From NCBI RefSeq assembly GCF_000935125.1, contig NZ_JRKI01000025.1, positions 1 to 64,000 of the forward strand: 64,000 bases of DNA, in the 5' to 3' direction. Within the stretch, counting starts at the first letter, position 1. Each line of letters opens with the position of its first letter. A program made the translations under genes and the position numbers. Below the pieces are notes generated by a model that worked only from the letters and a program-made list of their open reading frames with translations, was not told the DNA's origin and did not search any database. This stretch comes from Streptomyces natalensis ATCC 27448. Its GTDB lineage: Bacteria > Actinomycetota > Actinomycetes > Streptomycetales > Streptomycetaceae. Of this stretch, positions 18,254-27,185 are shown piece by piece.

Positions 18254-19078
18254 TCATTCGAGTATCTCGAACGGGTCGCCGATGCGAATCGTTCCGGCCC
18301 CACGGGGAATCAGATTCTGGCCGAAGACCAGCCGGTCACCGAAGCGGCGATGCCGGGCGAGCGTGCGCAGCGGCTCCTTTCCGCGCTCGGCGGTGTGCTG
18401 GTCGGTGGTGGTGACCACGCAGCGTGCGCTGGGTTTGGCGACCTGGAAGACCACCTCGCCGATGCGCACCCGCCGCCAGTCGTCCTCCGCCCAGGGCGCG
18501 GTGCCGTCCACCACCACATTGGGCCGGAAACGGTTCATGGGCAGCGGGCCCTCGTCGGCGTGGTCGCCCTGCGCTATGAGGGAGTTGAGGGCGTCCAGCG
18601 AAGAGGTGGTCGTCAGCAGCAGGGGGTAGCCGTCGGCGAAGGTCACGGTGTCCCCGGGCTCGGAGTACTTCGGGTCGATGGGGCGGCGTATCTCCGGGGC
18701 GTCGAGATGCACCAATTCGGCCTCTACGCCCAGAAATTCGCGGAACCATGCGGCCGCCGCCGGACCGGCCGGCACCGCATCGATCTTGTCCTGGAAATGC
18801 TCGACCGCAACCGTCTCCCCGGGCGCGGGCACCTCGACCGTCAGGGGCGTCATCCCGGGCGCGGTCAGCCGGAGCGCGCCGCTCGCGAGTATCTCGGCAC
18901 GGGCCAACGCCATTTTCGGCAGTGGCCGTTGGGTCAGCAGCTTGCGCCCTGCGTCCACCACCATCCAGCGTCGGTCCCCGGCGAGCCCCCAGGGCTCCAC
19001 GACCGCCTCGCCGGGACCGGACCCCGCAATGGATTTGACCGGGTAGAGATGGATCGCTCGAAGCGCCGATTTCGCCAT
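18254..19078 (-). CDS. MOSC domain protein (mARC/YcbX-like)
   Basis: 274 residues. MOSC N-terminal beta-barrel (LRAIHLYPVKSIAGSGPGEAVVEPWGLAGDRRWMVVD) followed by the MOSC domain with NRFRPNVVVDG and the molybdenum-liganding cysteine region SARCVVTTTDQHT. Family members bind the sulfurated molybdenum cofactor and reduce N-hydroxylated compounds such as amidoximes or N-hydroxylaminopurines. No ferredoxin domain is fused, so an external electron donor would be needed. Confidence 0.85.
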   Translation of the reverse strand: MAKSALRAIHLYPVKSIAGSGPGEAVVEPWGLAGDRRWMVVDAGRKLLTQRPLPKMALARAEILASGALRLTAPGMTPLTVEVPAPGETVAVEHFQDKIDAVPAGPAAAAWFREFLGVEAELVHLDAPEIRRPIDPKYSEPGDTVTFADGYPLLLTTTSSLDALNSLIAQGDHADEGPLPMNRFRPNVVVDGTAPWAEDDWRRVRIGEVVFQVAKPSARCVVTTTDQHTAERGKEPLRTLARHRRFGDRLVFGQNLIPRGAGTIRIGDPFEILE

Positions 19079-19207
19079 GGATCCATCCTGCCAGTCACCT
19101 CTGACATCCGGACGAAGGGCCAGGTCGGCGGCCGTTCAGGAGATGTTCGGCGGGCGTTTCACCGCCCGCCGTCGCCTGCCGTCCGCCCGGCCCCGCCCGG
19201 TACCCGC

Positions 19208-19693
19208 TCAGTACCCGCGCGGATACTGCCGGCCGCCGTACGGGTCGTCGTACGGAGCGGCCGGCCGCGGCGCCGCCGGACGGGGCGCGACCGGGGCCGC
19301 CGGGCGCATCGCCTCGTAGCCCGTTCCGCCGCCCATACCGGGCGACGGGCGCTGGGGCTGCTGCGGATACGGGGCCTGATAGCCGCCGCGGGTGCCCGCC
19401 TGCTGGGGGATGTAGGGAGCCGGCGCGTGCTGGAGCGGGGCGACCGGCTGCGCGGCGGCACCCGGGTAGCCCATCGCCGGGGAAGGGGAGGAGGGCGCGG
19501 CCGGAAGTGCCGGCAGCCGCGAGGCGAGCGCCGGCAAGTAGGACGAACCCGTGTCGTACGGGGAAGGGTTCACCTGGATCGGTGCGATCTGCGGCGTGCC
19601 GCGTTCGGCGACGAGGCTGTCGTAGATCGGGGTGTCCGGGAAGGAGGACGAGGCGTAGTAGCCGCCGCCGTAGGTAGAGCGGGGGGAGGTCAT
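19208..19693 (-). CDS. Proline/alanine-rich Streptomyces protein (DUF6643-like)
   Basis: 161 residues. The conserved N-terminus MTSPRSTYGGGYYASSSFPDTPIYDSLVAERGTPQIAPI matches a Streptomyces-specific family that I recall as DUF6643; the rest is low-complexity proline, alanine and glutamine ending in PYGGRQYPRGY. No signal peptide or membrane segment. Function unknown. The family name is from memory. Confidence 0.7.
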   Translation of the reverse strand: MTSPRSTYGGGYYASSSFPDTPIYDSLVAERGTPQIAPIQVNPSPYDTGSSYLPALASRLPALPAAPSSPSPAMGYPGAAAQPVAPLQHAPAPYIPQQAGTRGGYQAPYPQQPQRPSPGMGGGTGYEAMRPAAPVAPRPAAPRPAAPYDDPYGGRQYPRGY

Positions 19694-19969
19694 GCCTCAT
19701 AAGTTAAGCCCACGATGTGCCGATTGGGGAGCCTGGAAAGAGGGTTGTTTTACGTGTTCCGAGCGGCCCTCGTTCCGCAATGTGAGCGAACTTGTGGAAA
19801 TCGGTCGCGATCGACCGTAGGGATCCTGTAAAGACCTCGTCTTTTCCCGGTGCTTCTGGCCCGTGAGCAGGGCACGTTCGGGGAGGGCGGGGCCCAGTAG
19901 GTTGGCGGGTGTCGCCATGTACGGGACATCCGGGGCGCGTGGACGAGCGGACGAAAGGAAGGCGCGGCG

Positions 19970-21307
19970 ATGCCGATGCTCAAGGGCGGCAATGTTCCGG
20001 TCCCGGCCCCGGCGGTCCGGGTGGAGCTGGGCTGGCAGTCACCGGCGGGCACCCCGGACGTGGACGCCTCCGCCCTGCTGCTGGCGTCCGGGAAGGTCCG
20101 CACCGACGCGGACTTCGTCTTCTACAACCAGCCCGCACACGTCTCGGGCTCCGTGCGCCACGAGGGCAAACGGCCGGTCGGCGGCGGGATGACGGACGGT
20201 CTCGTCATCGACCTCGCTGCCGTCGAGGGCGCCGTCGACACGGTGGTGCTCGCCGCCTCCGCCGACGGCGGGCCCTTCGGCCGCGTCCCCGGGCTGCACA
20301 TCCGGGTGCTCGACGCGGCGAGCGGCGCCGAGCTGGCCCGCTTCGACAGCCAGGACGCCACCACCGAGACCGCCTTTGTGCTCGGCGAGTTCTACCGCCG
20401 CCAGGGAGCCTGGAAGTTCCGCGCGGTGGGGCAGGGGTACGCCACCGGGCTCGCGGGCCTGGCCACGGACTTCGGCATCAGCGTGGACGAGGCGCCGCAG
20501 CCGGCGCCCCGGCCTGCCGCGGCTCCTGTCCCCCTCCCTGCCCCGCCGGTGGCGCCCCCGTTTCCGTCCGGTCAACCCGCCGCGTCAATTCCGCCGCCGC
20601 AGGGGGCGCCCGCGCCGCCCCCTGCGCCCGCTCCCGTTCATCTGACAAAAGTCACCCTCACGAAGGACGCTCCGGCCGTTTCGTTGACGAAGCAGGGCGG
20701 CACCTCGGGGGTGATGCGGGTGAACCTCAACTGGTCCGGCGGCGGCGCCGGCAAACGGCTGACCAAGAAACTCGGCCGCAAGGCCCTGGAGGCCATGGGC
20801 GCCCGCGGCGCGCTGCTGCCCCAGTCCGGCGATATCGACCTCGACCTGTGCGCGCTGTACCAGCTCACCGACGGCTCGGCCGGTGTCGTGCACCCCATCG
20901 GCGGCAGCTTCGGCGCCCTGCACGCCCCGCCGTACATCCAGCTCGACGGCGACGACCGCACCGGCGCCGTCGCGGCCGGCGAGAACATGACCATCAACCT
21001 CGACCACCAGGCCCGCTTCAAGCGCATCCTGATCTTCGTGACCGTCTACGCCGGCGCCCGCAGCTTCGAGGGCCTGAACGCCACGGTCACCCTCCAGCCG
21101 CAGCACGGCGCCCCGGTCGACTTCTCACTGGACGAGTGCCGGGTGCCCGCCAACGTCTGCGCACTGGCCCTGATCATCAACACCGGCAGCGAACTCGTCG
21201 TCCAGCGCGAGGCCCGCTATCTCGTCCCCGAACCGGGCATCAGCCCGCAGCGCACCGTCGATCACGCCTACGGATGGGGGCTGGACTGGTCGCCGGCCAG
21301 AAAGTGA
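19970..21307 (+). CDS. TerD/TerA-type tellurium-resistance family protein
   Basis: 445 residues. Residues 1-175 are a TerD domain ([41 protein letters not shown], calcium-binding-type DAT and [22 protein letters not shown]). A proline-rich linker (about 178-225) leads to a TerA-like second domain ([50 protein letters not shown]). Ter proteins are calcium-binding stress and phage-defence factors, usually in operons with TerB/C; this one stands alone. Start ATG at 19970. Confidence 0.88.
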   Translation: MPMLKGGNVPVPAPAVRVELGWQSPAGTPDVDASALLLASGKVRTDADFVFYNQPAHVSGSVRHEGKRPVGGGMTDGLVIDLAAVEGAVDTVVLAASADGGPFGRVPGLHIRVLDAASGAELARFDSQDATTETAFVLGEFYRRQGAWKFRAVGQGYATGLAGLATDFGISVDEAPQPAPRPAAAPVPLPAPPVAPPFPSGQPAASIPPPQGAPAPPPAPAPVHLTKVTLTKDAPAVSLTKQGGTSGVMRVNLNWSGGGAGKRLTKKLGRKALEAMGARGALLPQSGDIDLDLCALYQLTDGSAGVVHPIGGSFGALHAPPYIQLDGDDRTGAVAAGENMTINLDHQARFKRILIFVTVYAGARSFEGLNATVTLQPQHGAPVDFSLDECRVPANVCALALIINTGSELVVQREARYLVPEPGISPQRTVDHAYGWGLDWSPARK

Positions 21308-21367
21308 CCGGCCGGGAGGCGACGGCGCGCACGGCACCGCGCCGGGAGGTGACGGCGCTCACGGCGC

Positions 21368-22516
21368 CTACGGCGCCCCGTAAGTCCGCCCCTTCCACGC
21401 CGCCCCGCGCCCCCGGTAGTGCTGCACCGCCGAGTCCACCGTCATCAGGAGATAGAGCAGCGCGGTGAACGGCAGCAGGGGCGCCGTCCACAGCGGCTGC
21501 CCGTAGTACCGCAGCATCGGCAGATACGTCCCGCACATCACCGCCCAGGCCAGGCCGCCCAGGGCCGCGGCCGGGACGCTGCCCCGGGCCAGGCCGGCGG
21601 CCAGCGTGAGGGGCGGTGCCAGATAGACCAGTGCCAGGCCCGCCACCGTGCCGAGCAGCAGCAGCGGCCGGTGCCGCAGCTGGGCGTACGCGCTGCGCGA
21701 GACCATCCGCCACAGCTCGGCCAGGCGGGGATACGGCCGTACGCTGTCGACACGGTCCGCCAGCCCCAGCCAGATCCGGCCACCGGAACGTTTCACCGCC
21801 CGCGCCAGCGCCACATCGTCGATCACCGCATGCCGGATCGCCTCCGGGACGCCCGCCCGTTCCGCGGCCCCGTCCCGCAGCAGCACACACCCGCCGGCCG
21901 CCGCAGCCGTCCGCGCCCCGGGGCGGTTGACCCAGCGGAACGGGTACAGCTGCCCGAAGAAGTACACGAAGGCCGGCACGACCAGCCGCTCCCAGACTGT
22001 CACCGTCCGCAGCCGCGCCATCTGCGACACCACGTCCCGGTCCGCGGAGCGGGCCGCCGCCACCAACTCCCGCAGACTGTCCGGCGCGTGCGCGATATCG
22101 GCATCGGTGAGCAGCAGATACTCCGGGGCCATGTGCTCCCGCGCCCGCGTGATCCCGTGCCGCAGGGCCCACAGCTTGCCCGTCCAGCCGGGCTCGGGCT
22201 CACCGGGCGAGGAGACGGTCAGCGGCAGTCCGCCCCGTTCGTCCGCCAGGTCCCGGGCCAGTGCGCCGGTGCCGTCCGTACTGCCGTCGTCGATCAGGAA
22301 CACCTCGGCGCGCCCCGGATACTTCTGCGCCAGCAGCGACGGCAGGCTCTGCGGCAGCACCGCGGCCTCGTCCCGCGCCGGGACCACCACCGCCACCGGG
22401 GGCCAGCGTTCCGGATCCCGCCGTTCCGGCAGCCGTACGTCCGTCCGCCAGAACAGACCCTGGCGCAGCAACAGCCACGTCCAGGCCAGCAGCGACCCGG
22501 CGCCGATCCACTCCAT
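21368..22516 (-). CDS. hpnB: HpnB-like family 2 glycosyltransferase
   Basis: 382 residues. GT2 catalytic domain (VAVVVPARDEAAVLPQSLPSLLAQKYPGRAEVFLIDDGSTDGTG, then LLLTDADIAHAPDSLREL) followed by four C-terminal membrane helices. The whole layout, including AAAAGGCVLLR, VIDDVALARAVKRSGGRIWLGLAD and the ending WKGRTYG, matches hopanoid-associated HpnB. No squalene-hopene cyclase or other hopanoid genes are in the window, so the acceptor is uncertain. Start ATG at 22516 with GGGAG upstream. Confidence 0.8.
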   Translation of the reverse strand: MEWIGAGSLLAWTWLLLRQGLFWRTDVRLPERRDPERWPPVAVVVPARDEAAVLPQSLPSLLAQKYPGRAEVFLIDDGSTDGTGALARDLADERGGLPLTVSSPGEPEPGWTGKLWALRHGITRAREHMAPEYLLLTDADIAHAPDSLRELVAAARSADRDVVSQMARLRTVTVWERLVVPAFVYFFGQLYPFRWVNRPGARTAAAAGGCVLLRDGAAERAGVPEAIRHAVIDDVALARAVKRSGGRIWLGLADRVDSVRPYPRLAELWRMVSRSAYAQLRHRPLLLLGTVAGLALVYLAPPLTLAAGLARGSVPAAALGGLAWAVMCGTYLPMLRYYGQPLWTAPLLPFTALLYLLMTVDSAVQHYRGRGAAWKGRTYGAP

Positions 22517-22605
22517 CGCTCCCACGGCCGCAGTGTGCCGCACCGGACCGCCGCCGTACCGGAGCCGCGCACGGGCCGTATGCCGTGCCCGCGTCCCGTC
22601 CCCGT

Positions 22606-22659
22606 CCCGTGCCCGTGTCCCGTCCCGTGCCCGTGTCCCGTCCCGTGCCCGTGTCCCGT
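22606..22659. repeat. Three perfect 18-bp tandem repeats
   Basis: The unit CCCGTGCCCGTGTCCCGT occurs three times without mismatch at 22606, 22624 and 22642, in the 202-bp gap between the divergent glycosyltransferase and racemase genes. The unit is itself built of GTCCC/GTGCCC words. Could affect spacing of promoters or operators. Confidence 0.85.
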
Positions 22660-22718
22660 GGCGCGGATCTCCAGAGCTGGTATGACAAGTAGGACGGACG
22701 AACCGATAAAGTGTCCGG

Positions 22719-23522
22719 GTGAAGATCGCGCTCATGGACTCCGGGACCGGGCTGCTCCCCGCGGCCGCCGCTGTGCGTCGACTCCGGCCGGACGCCGACC
22801 TCGTTCTCTCCACCGACCCCGACGGCCTGCCCTGGGGCCCGCGGACTCCCGACGACGTCACCGCGCATGCGCTCGAGGCCGCCCGCGCCGCCGCCGCCCA
22901 CGCCCCCGAGGCCCTGATCGTCGCCTGCAACACCGCCACGGTGCACGCCCTGCCGGCCCTGCGCGCCGAGCTGGAGCCCGCCATCCCCGTCATCGGCACG
23001 GTCCCCGCCATCAAGCCCGCCGCCGCGGCCGGCGGCCCGATCGCCATCTGGGCCACCCCCGCCACCACCGGCAGCCCCTACCAGCGCGATCTCATCGACC
23101 GCTTCGCCCGCGACGCCGACGTCACCGGCGTGCCCTGCCCGGGCCTTGCCGACGCCGTCGAGACGGCGGACGAGGCCGCGATCGACGCCGCCATCGCCGC
23201 GGCCGCCCGCCACACCCCCCGCGACATCCGCACGGTCGTCCTGGGCTGCACCCACTACGAGCTGGTCGCCGAACGCATCCGCGCCGCCCTCCAGCAGCCC
23301 GGCGCCCCCGCGCTCGCCCTGTACGGCTCCGCCGACGCCGTCGCTGCCCAGGCGTTGCGCCGTATCGGTGCCGAACCTGCACCCGCCGCCGCCCCGACCG
23401 GCGGGGTGCAGATGATCCTCAGCGGCCGCCCGGGTGCTCTCCCCGCCACGGCGCTGGCCTACGCCGAGGGCCGCCTGCTCGCGCAGAGCGCCGACGGGGC
23501 CGTGGTGGGCGTACGCGGCTGA
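22719..23522 (+). CDS. Glutamate racemase-like (MurI/Asp-Glu racemase family)
   Basis: 267 residues, cofactor-independent racemase fold. Both catalytic cysteines are present, in IVACNTATVHAL and VVLGCTHYEL, plus the N-terminal MDSGTGLLPAAAAV corresponding to the FDSGVGG loop. The divergent loop and alanine-rich composition suggest a paralogue of the housekeeping MurI, or another amino-acid racemase. Cytosolic. Start GTG at 22719. Confidence 0.75.
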   Translation: MKIALMDSGTGLLPAAAAVRRLRPDADLVLSTDPDGLPWGPRTPDDVTAHALEAARAAAAHAPEALIVACNTATVHALPALRAELEPAIPVIGTVPAIKPAAAAGGPIAIWATPATTGSPYQRDLIDRFARDADVTGVPCPGLADAVETADEAAIDAAIAAAARHTPRDIRTVVLGCTHYELVAERIRAALQQPGAPALALYGSADAVAAQALRRIGAEPAPAAAPTGGVQMILSGRPGALPATALAYAEGRLLAQSADGAVVGVRG

Positions 23523-23615
23523 CGTCAGCCATGACGTAGCTCCACCGCCGCCCGGCGCAGGAATACCGCACTCGGCGCACTGCCGTAGCGTGCAAAGACG
23601 CGTACCCTGCGTCCC

Positions 23616-24230
23616 ATGAGGGACCACCCCCACGAGGGGGCAGCAGCCCCCCACGACGCCCCGGAGCAGGGCGCCGGCAGCGGCGCCCGCCCTCCGAGCG
23701 GTGCCCATGCGGAGATTCCCGAGGTCTGGCACGGCAGCGCCACCAACCGCGCCCAGTGGCTGCTGGCCGGCGTGGGCGCCGGCTGTCTGGCGCTGGGCAT
23801 CGAGCTGGCCGTCGACAGCTCCTGGACGTCCTCGCTGACGCCGTTGGTGATGTCCGTGGTCGGCTGTGTCGCGGCCGGTCTGCTGGTGCTGTTCGGCACG
23901 CTGGCCTTCGTCCATGTCGCCGTACGGGTCGATGAGGACTATCTGGAAGTGCGGTGCGGCCATATAGGAGTGCCGCGCCGCCGGATCCCGCTCGATCTGG
24001 TGGTCGGCGCCGATTTCGCACCCCGCGTCACCCCCCGCCACTGGGGCGGCTGGGGCTACCGCTGGCGCCCCGAACAGGGCACCGCCGTCGTCGTCCGCCG
24101 CGGCGAGGGCCTGGTCCTCCAGCTCGGCGACGGCCGCACCTTCACCGTCACGGTCGACGACGCCGAGGCGGCCGTGCGCTGCATCCGCCGCCGGCTGGGC
24201 CTGCGCAAAGGTTCCCCGGCCGGGGCCTGA
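23616..24230 (+). CDS. Membrane protein with PH-like C-terminal domain
   Basis: 204 residues. Two transmembrane helices (about 48-66 and 75-98) follow a soluble N-terminus; the C-terminal domain (VRVDEDYLEVRCGHIGVPRRRIPLDLVVGADFAP, later GTAVVVRRGEGLVLQLGDGRTFTVTVDDAEAAV) has the pattern of bacterial PH-like domains. Function unknown. Monocistronic, followed after 71 bp by the Nudix gene. Confidence 0.65.
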   Translation: MRDHPHEGAAAPHDAPEQGAGSGARPPSGAHAEIPEVWHGSATNRAQWLLAGVGAGCLALGIELAVDSSWTSSLTPLVMSVVGCVAAGLLVLFGTLAFVHVAVRVDEDYLEVRCGHIGVPRRRIPLDLVVGADFAPRVTPRHWGGWGYRWRPEQGTAVVVRRGEGLVLQLGDGRTFTVTVDDAEAAVRCIRRRLGLRKGSPAGA

Positions 24231-24301
24231 CCAGGCGGTTTCCCGGCGTCCGGGGGCGTGCGCAGCGGCGTGGGGCCGCCGCCGTCCCGTAGTGTCGAGA
24301 C

Positions 24302-24820
24302 ATGCCAACCCCGGACTTCATCCGCGACATCCGTACCTCCATCGGCAATCGGCTCCTGTGGCTGCCCGGCGTGACCGCCGTCGTTTTCGACGACGCGGAC
24401 CGGGTGCTCCTGGGCAAGCGGGTGGACACCGGCGGCTGGTCGGTGATCGGCGGCATCCCCGAGCCCGGCGAACAGCCGGCCGAGACCGCGGTACGCGAGG
24501 TCTACGAGGAGACGGCGGTACGGGTCGTGCCCGAGCGTGTCGTCCTGGTGGAGAGCGAAGTGCCGGTCCGGTACCCGAACGGTGATATCTGCCAGTTCAT
24601 GGACGTCACGCTGCGCTGCCGCGCGATCGGCGGCGAGGCGAAGGTCAACGACGACGAGTCGCTGGAGGTGGGCTGGTTCGCTCTGGACGCCCTGCCGGAG
24701 CTGGACGACTACGCACTGACCCGTATCAAGCGGGCGATGGAGCCGGGGCCCACGTGGTTCCACGGGATGGGGGAGCAGCCGGAGTCGGAGCCGGAGGCAC
24801 CCGGGGTGGCGGGCGCGTAG
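24302..24820 (+). CDS. Nudix hydrolase
   Basis: 172 residues. The Nudix box is GIPEPGEQPAETAVREVYEETAV: the metal-binding REVYEE core is intact, while the usual late glycine is alanine. VTAVVFDDADRVLLGKRVDTGGWSVIGG is the typical first strand pair. Hydrolyses a nucleoside-diphosphate-linked compound; substrate unknown. The acidic C-terminal tail is low complexity. Confidence 0.85.
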   Translation: MPTPDFIRDIRTSIGNRLLWLPGVTAVVFDDADRVLLGKRVDTGGWSVIGGIPEPGEQPAETAVREVYEETAVRVVPERVVLVESEVPVRYPNGDICQFMDVTLRCRAIGGEAKVNDDESLEVGWFALDALPELDDYALTRIKRAMEPGPTWFHGMGEQPESEPEAPGVAGA

Positions 24821-24866
24821 CGCTCCGCGGCGCGCGCCCGGCGGCTCCTGTCGGCGGTGCGCGCTC

Positions 24867-25451
24867 CTAGAGCTCCTCGTTCGAGGGCTCGTTCATCGGG
24901 TCGCTCGGCTCGTCGGGAATGCTCGGCAGCTGCGACTCGCCCGGATCATCCGGCCCGCTCGGCCCGTCCGGACCGGTGGAGGAGTCGGGGCCGCTGTCCT
25001 CGTCCGACGGATCCTCCGTGTGCATCTCCAGCTCGTGCTTGCCGCAGGTGCTGATCCAGGTGCCGGTCGGCCCGCTCTCGTACCGGCACACCCAGCCCCG
25101 TACGGACACCGAGCCCGGGTCCTCGCCGTGGTGCCGGCGGGCCCGCAGAAAGAACTCCGACATCACGTCCTGGGCCTCGGCGCAGCCCACCATGCCGTCG
25201 GCACCCGGGTCCGCGTACAGGGCGACGTCACGGGCCGCACCCAGCGCGTCGTGGATCGTGCCACAGCTCACCGGCTGCCCCGGCACGGGGGCGGACGGGC
25301 CGGAGGGCGGGGGGCTCGCCCCGGGGCCAGGGCCCTCACCGCGGCTGCCGCCGGCCCCACCGGTCGGCCGCTCCCCGCTGTCGTCGCCGCTCCCGCATCC
25401 CGCGGCGGCGAGGGCGAGCAGCACGGTCGGCACGGCGATGAGCCTTCGCAT
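24867..25451 (-). CDS. Secreted lipoprotein, unknown function
   Basis: 194 residues. Lipoprotein signal MRRLIAVPTVLLALAAAGCGSG with lipobox cysteine 19, then a Ser/Gly/Pro linker, a small domain with several cysteines (VSCGTIHDALG, GMVGCAEAQDVMSEFFLRAR, GWVCRYESGPTGTWISTCGK), and an acidic Asp/Ser/Pro tail. Start ATG at 25451 with AGGAG upstream. Probably an extracellular membrane-anchored protein; no enzymatic motif. Confidence 0.8.
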   Translation of the reverse strand: MRRLIAVPTVLLALAAAGCGSGDDSGERPTGGAGGSRGEGPGPGASPPPSGPSAPVPGQPVSCGTIHDALGAARDVALYADPGADGMVGCAEAQDVMSEFFLRARRHHGEDPGSVSVRGWVCRYESGPTGTWISTCGKHELEMHTEDPSDEDSGPDSSTGPDGPSGPDDPGESQLPSIPDEPSDPMNEPSNEEL

Positions 25452-25709
25452 GGTCGGACTCCTTCGTTCGGACTCCCTCGATCGGGCTTCCCGGCCGGAC
25501 TTCTCCGCGTCCGGCCGGCCGGACCGGTCGGCCGGACGCGGACCGGAAACCTTGGCTCGACGCGCCTGGTCATCGTTGTCCGCGGCGCTGGGCCGGACAC
25601 GACACGCCACGTCGATCGACCGTAGGAGTCCGGCCGGGCGCGCGGCGATCCGGGGCGGCCGATCGGGTGACGGGTACCTGTCGGGGAGCGCCCCGCCCAG
25701 GGTGCCGCC

Positions 25710-26088
25710 ATGACGATGATCGGCACCCCCTCAAGACCGATATCCCTCGGCCTCACCGGCCTCACCGGCCTCACCGGCCTCACCGGCCTCACCGGCCTCA
25801 CCGGCCTCACCGGCCTCACCGGCCTCACCGGCCGCACCGCCCTCGTCACCGGCGCAGCCAGTGGCATCGGACGCGCCTGCGCCCTGCGCCCTGCGCCTCG
25901 CGGCCGCGGGCGCCGCCGTACGGGCCGTCGACCGCGACGAGCTTGGCCTGGCGGACCCGGCCTCGGCCCTCCCCGACGACACTCCCGGCAGCATCGCGCC
26001 CCAGCTCCTGGACCTGACACCGCAGGCGTCGTTCATCAGGGGGGCGTCGCTGGTGATGGACGGGGGGTGGACGGCGCATGAGGGGTGA
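25710..26088 (+). pseudogene. Short-chain dehydrogenase remnant with minisatellite, frameshift and deletion
   Basis: The N-terminal NAD-binding part reads LTGRTALVTGAASGIGRACALR in one frame, then continues in the next frame as LAAAGAAVRAVDRDE. The shift comes from a tandem 7-bp duplication (CTGCGCC twice near 25884-25897); removing one copy restores a continuous frame. About 150 residues of the core, including the catalytic YxxxK region, are missing: the sequence jumps from APQLLDLT to FIRGASLVMDGGWTAHEG, the usual SDR end. The 5-prime end carries a nine-copy (GLT) repeat. The intact ancestor was probably a 3-hydroxybutyrate-dehydrogenase-like SDR. Confidence 0.85.
25748..25837. repeat. 9-bp minisatellite, nine perfect copies
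   Basis: The unit CGGCCTCAC occurs nine times in a row (25748-25828), followed by one variant CGGCCGCAC. It encodes (GLT)n directly before the SDR start strand GRTALVTG, which normally has a single copy of such a triplet, so the array expanded inside the gene. Confidence 0.95.
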
Positions 26089-26202
26089 GGTGGGGGTGCC
26101 CGTGTCGTGCGGGGGCTTCACCTCGTGCGGGGCGTGTGGGGCCCTCAACGCGATGTCCGAATACCGCCGGACCTCTGGCCGTCGGGCGGGCAGACTCGGC
26201 GC

Positions 26203-26523
26203 ATGGCCGACGCGAAATACACCCTGACGGGGCGCGACGGCAGGCCCTGTGCGAGTACCACGCCCGGCTCCTTGGGGGGATACCGGCGGCGGAAACTGTA
26301 CGGGCGACTGGACTGTCCCTCCGCGCTGCGGGCCCTCGCCCGTGGTCATTACGTACGGCACCGGGTCTTCTTCGCCGATGAAGAGACCGCTGTGGCGGCG
26401 GGGTACCGGCCGTGTGCGGTGTGTATGCCCCGGCAGTACGCGCGGTGGAAGGCCCGTGGGGACGGCGGCGTGGTGAGGGGTGGCCCCCGGCGGGCCGCCT
26501 TGGAAGAGAGAGTGAGCGCGTGA
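26203..26523 (+). CDS. Ada metal-binding-domain-like protein
   Basis: 106 residues from ATG at 26203 (MADAKYTLTGRDG). Resembles the zinc domain of Ada: LYGRLDCPSALR with C38, VFFADEETAVAAGYRPCAVCMP with C71 and C74. The second cysteine of the Ada CxxxC pair is replaced by leucine, and nearby histidines (H49, H53) may complete the zinc site. In Ada the equivalent domain accepts methyl groups from DNA phosphotriesters. Its stop overlaps the start of tag, forming a repair pair at the left edge of the nitrosation cluster. Confidence 0.75.
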   Translation: MADAKYTLTGRDGRPCASTTPGSLGGYRRRKLYGRLDCPSALRALARGHYVRHRVFFADEETAVAAGYRPCAVCMPRQYARWKARGDGGVVRGGPRRAALEERVSA

Positions 26524-27185
26524 GCACGACAACCGGCAGCGAGTCGGACGCCCGGCCGGCGGAGGGGAAGGCCGCCGTGCGGGAGTCCGCCGAGGGGGAG
26601 GCCGTCGTCGGGGAGGACGGGCTCGGGCGCTGCGTGTGGGCCGTTTCGCATCCGCTCAATCAGCAGTACCACGATGCCGAATGGGGCCTCCCGGTCCGCG
26701 GCGAACAGGCGCTGTTCGAGCGGATCAGCCTTGAGGCGTTTCAGTCCGGGCTGAGCTGGCTGACGATTCTGGCCAAGCGGCCGGCCTTCCGTACGGCGTT
26801 CGACGCCTTCGACCCGGAGGCCGTTGCGGCGTATACGGACGGCGATGTCGCGCGCCTCATGGCAGACGCCGGCATCGTCCGTAACCGCGCGAAGATCGAA
26901 GCGGCGCGCGGCAACGCCCGGGCCGTGCTGGAGCTGCGCCGCCACGGCGGACTCGACCGGCTGATCTGGTCGCACAAACCCTGCCGCACCCCCGTGCCCC
27001 GTACGGTCTCCGAAGTGCCCACGCAGACCGTTGAGTCCAAGGCTCTGGCCGCCGAACTGCGCTCCTACGGCTTCCGGTTCGTCGGCCCCACTACGAGCTA
27101 TGCCCTGATGGAGGCCATCGGCATGGTCGACACACATCTGGTGGGATGCCACCGGCGCGGGATCTCGGGAGAGCATGACGCCTAG
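26520..27185 (+). CDS. tag: DNA-3-methyladenine glycosylase I
   Basis: 221 residues. Removes 3-methyladenine from alkylated DNA. Typical Tag signature: GRCVWAVSHPLNQQYHDAEWGLPVRGEQALFERISLEAFQSGLSWLTILAKR, with the zinc-binding pattern C...H at the N-terminus and HLVGC at the C-terminus (family ligands C4, H17, H175, C179 in E. coli). Residues 1-30 are an acidic extension. GTG at 26520 overlaps the preceding stop (GTGA). Fits a defence role against the methylating product predicted for the adjacent cluster. Confidence 0.93.
   Translation: MSTTTGSESDARPAEGKAAVRESAEGEAVVGEDGLGRCVWAVSHPLNQQYHDAEWGLPVRGEQALFERISLEAFQSGLSWLTILAKRPAFRTAFDAFDPEAVAAYTDGDVARLMADAGIVRNRAKIEAARGNARAVLELRRHGGLDRLIWSHKPCRTPVPRTVSEVPTQTVESKALAAELRSYGFRFVGPTTSYALMEAIGMVDTHLVGCHRRGISGEHDA

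Noticed and set aside
25731..26036. Minus-strand (GEA)n repeat protein
   Set aside because: It is the complement of the 9-bp minisatellite in the SDR pseudogene; no start site or other coding evidence.
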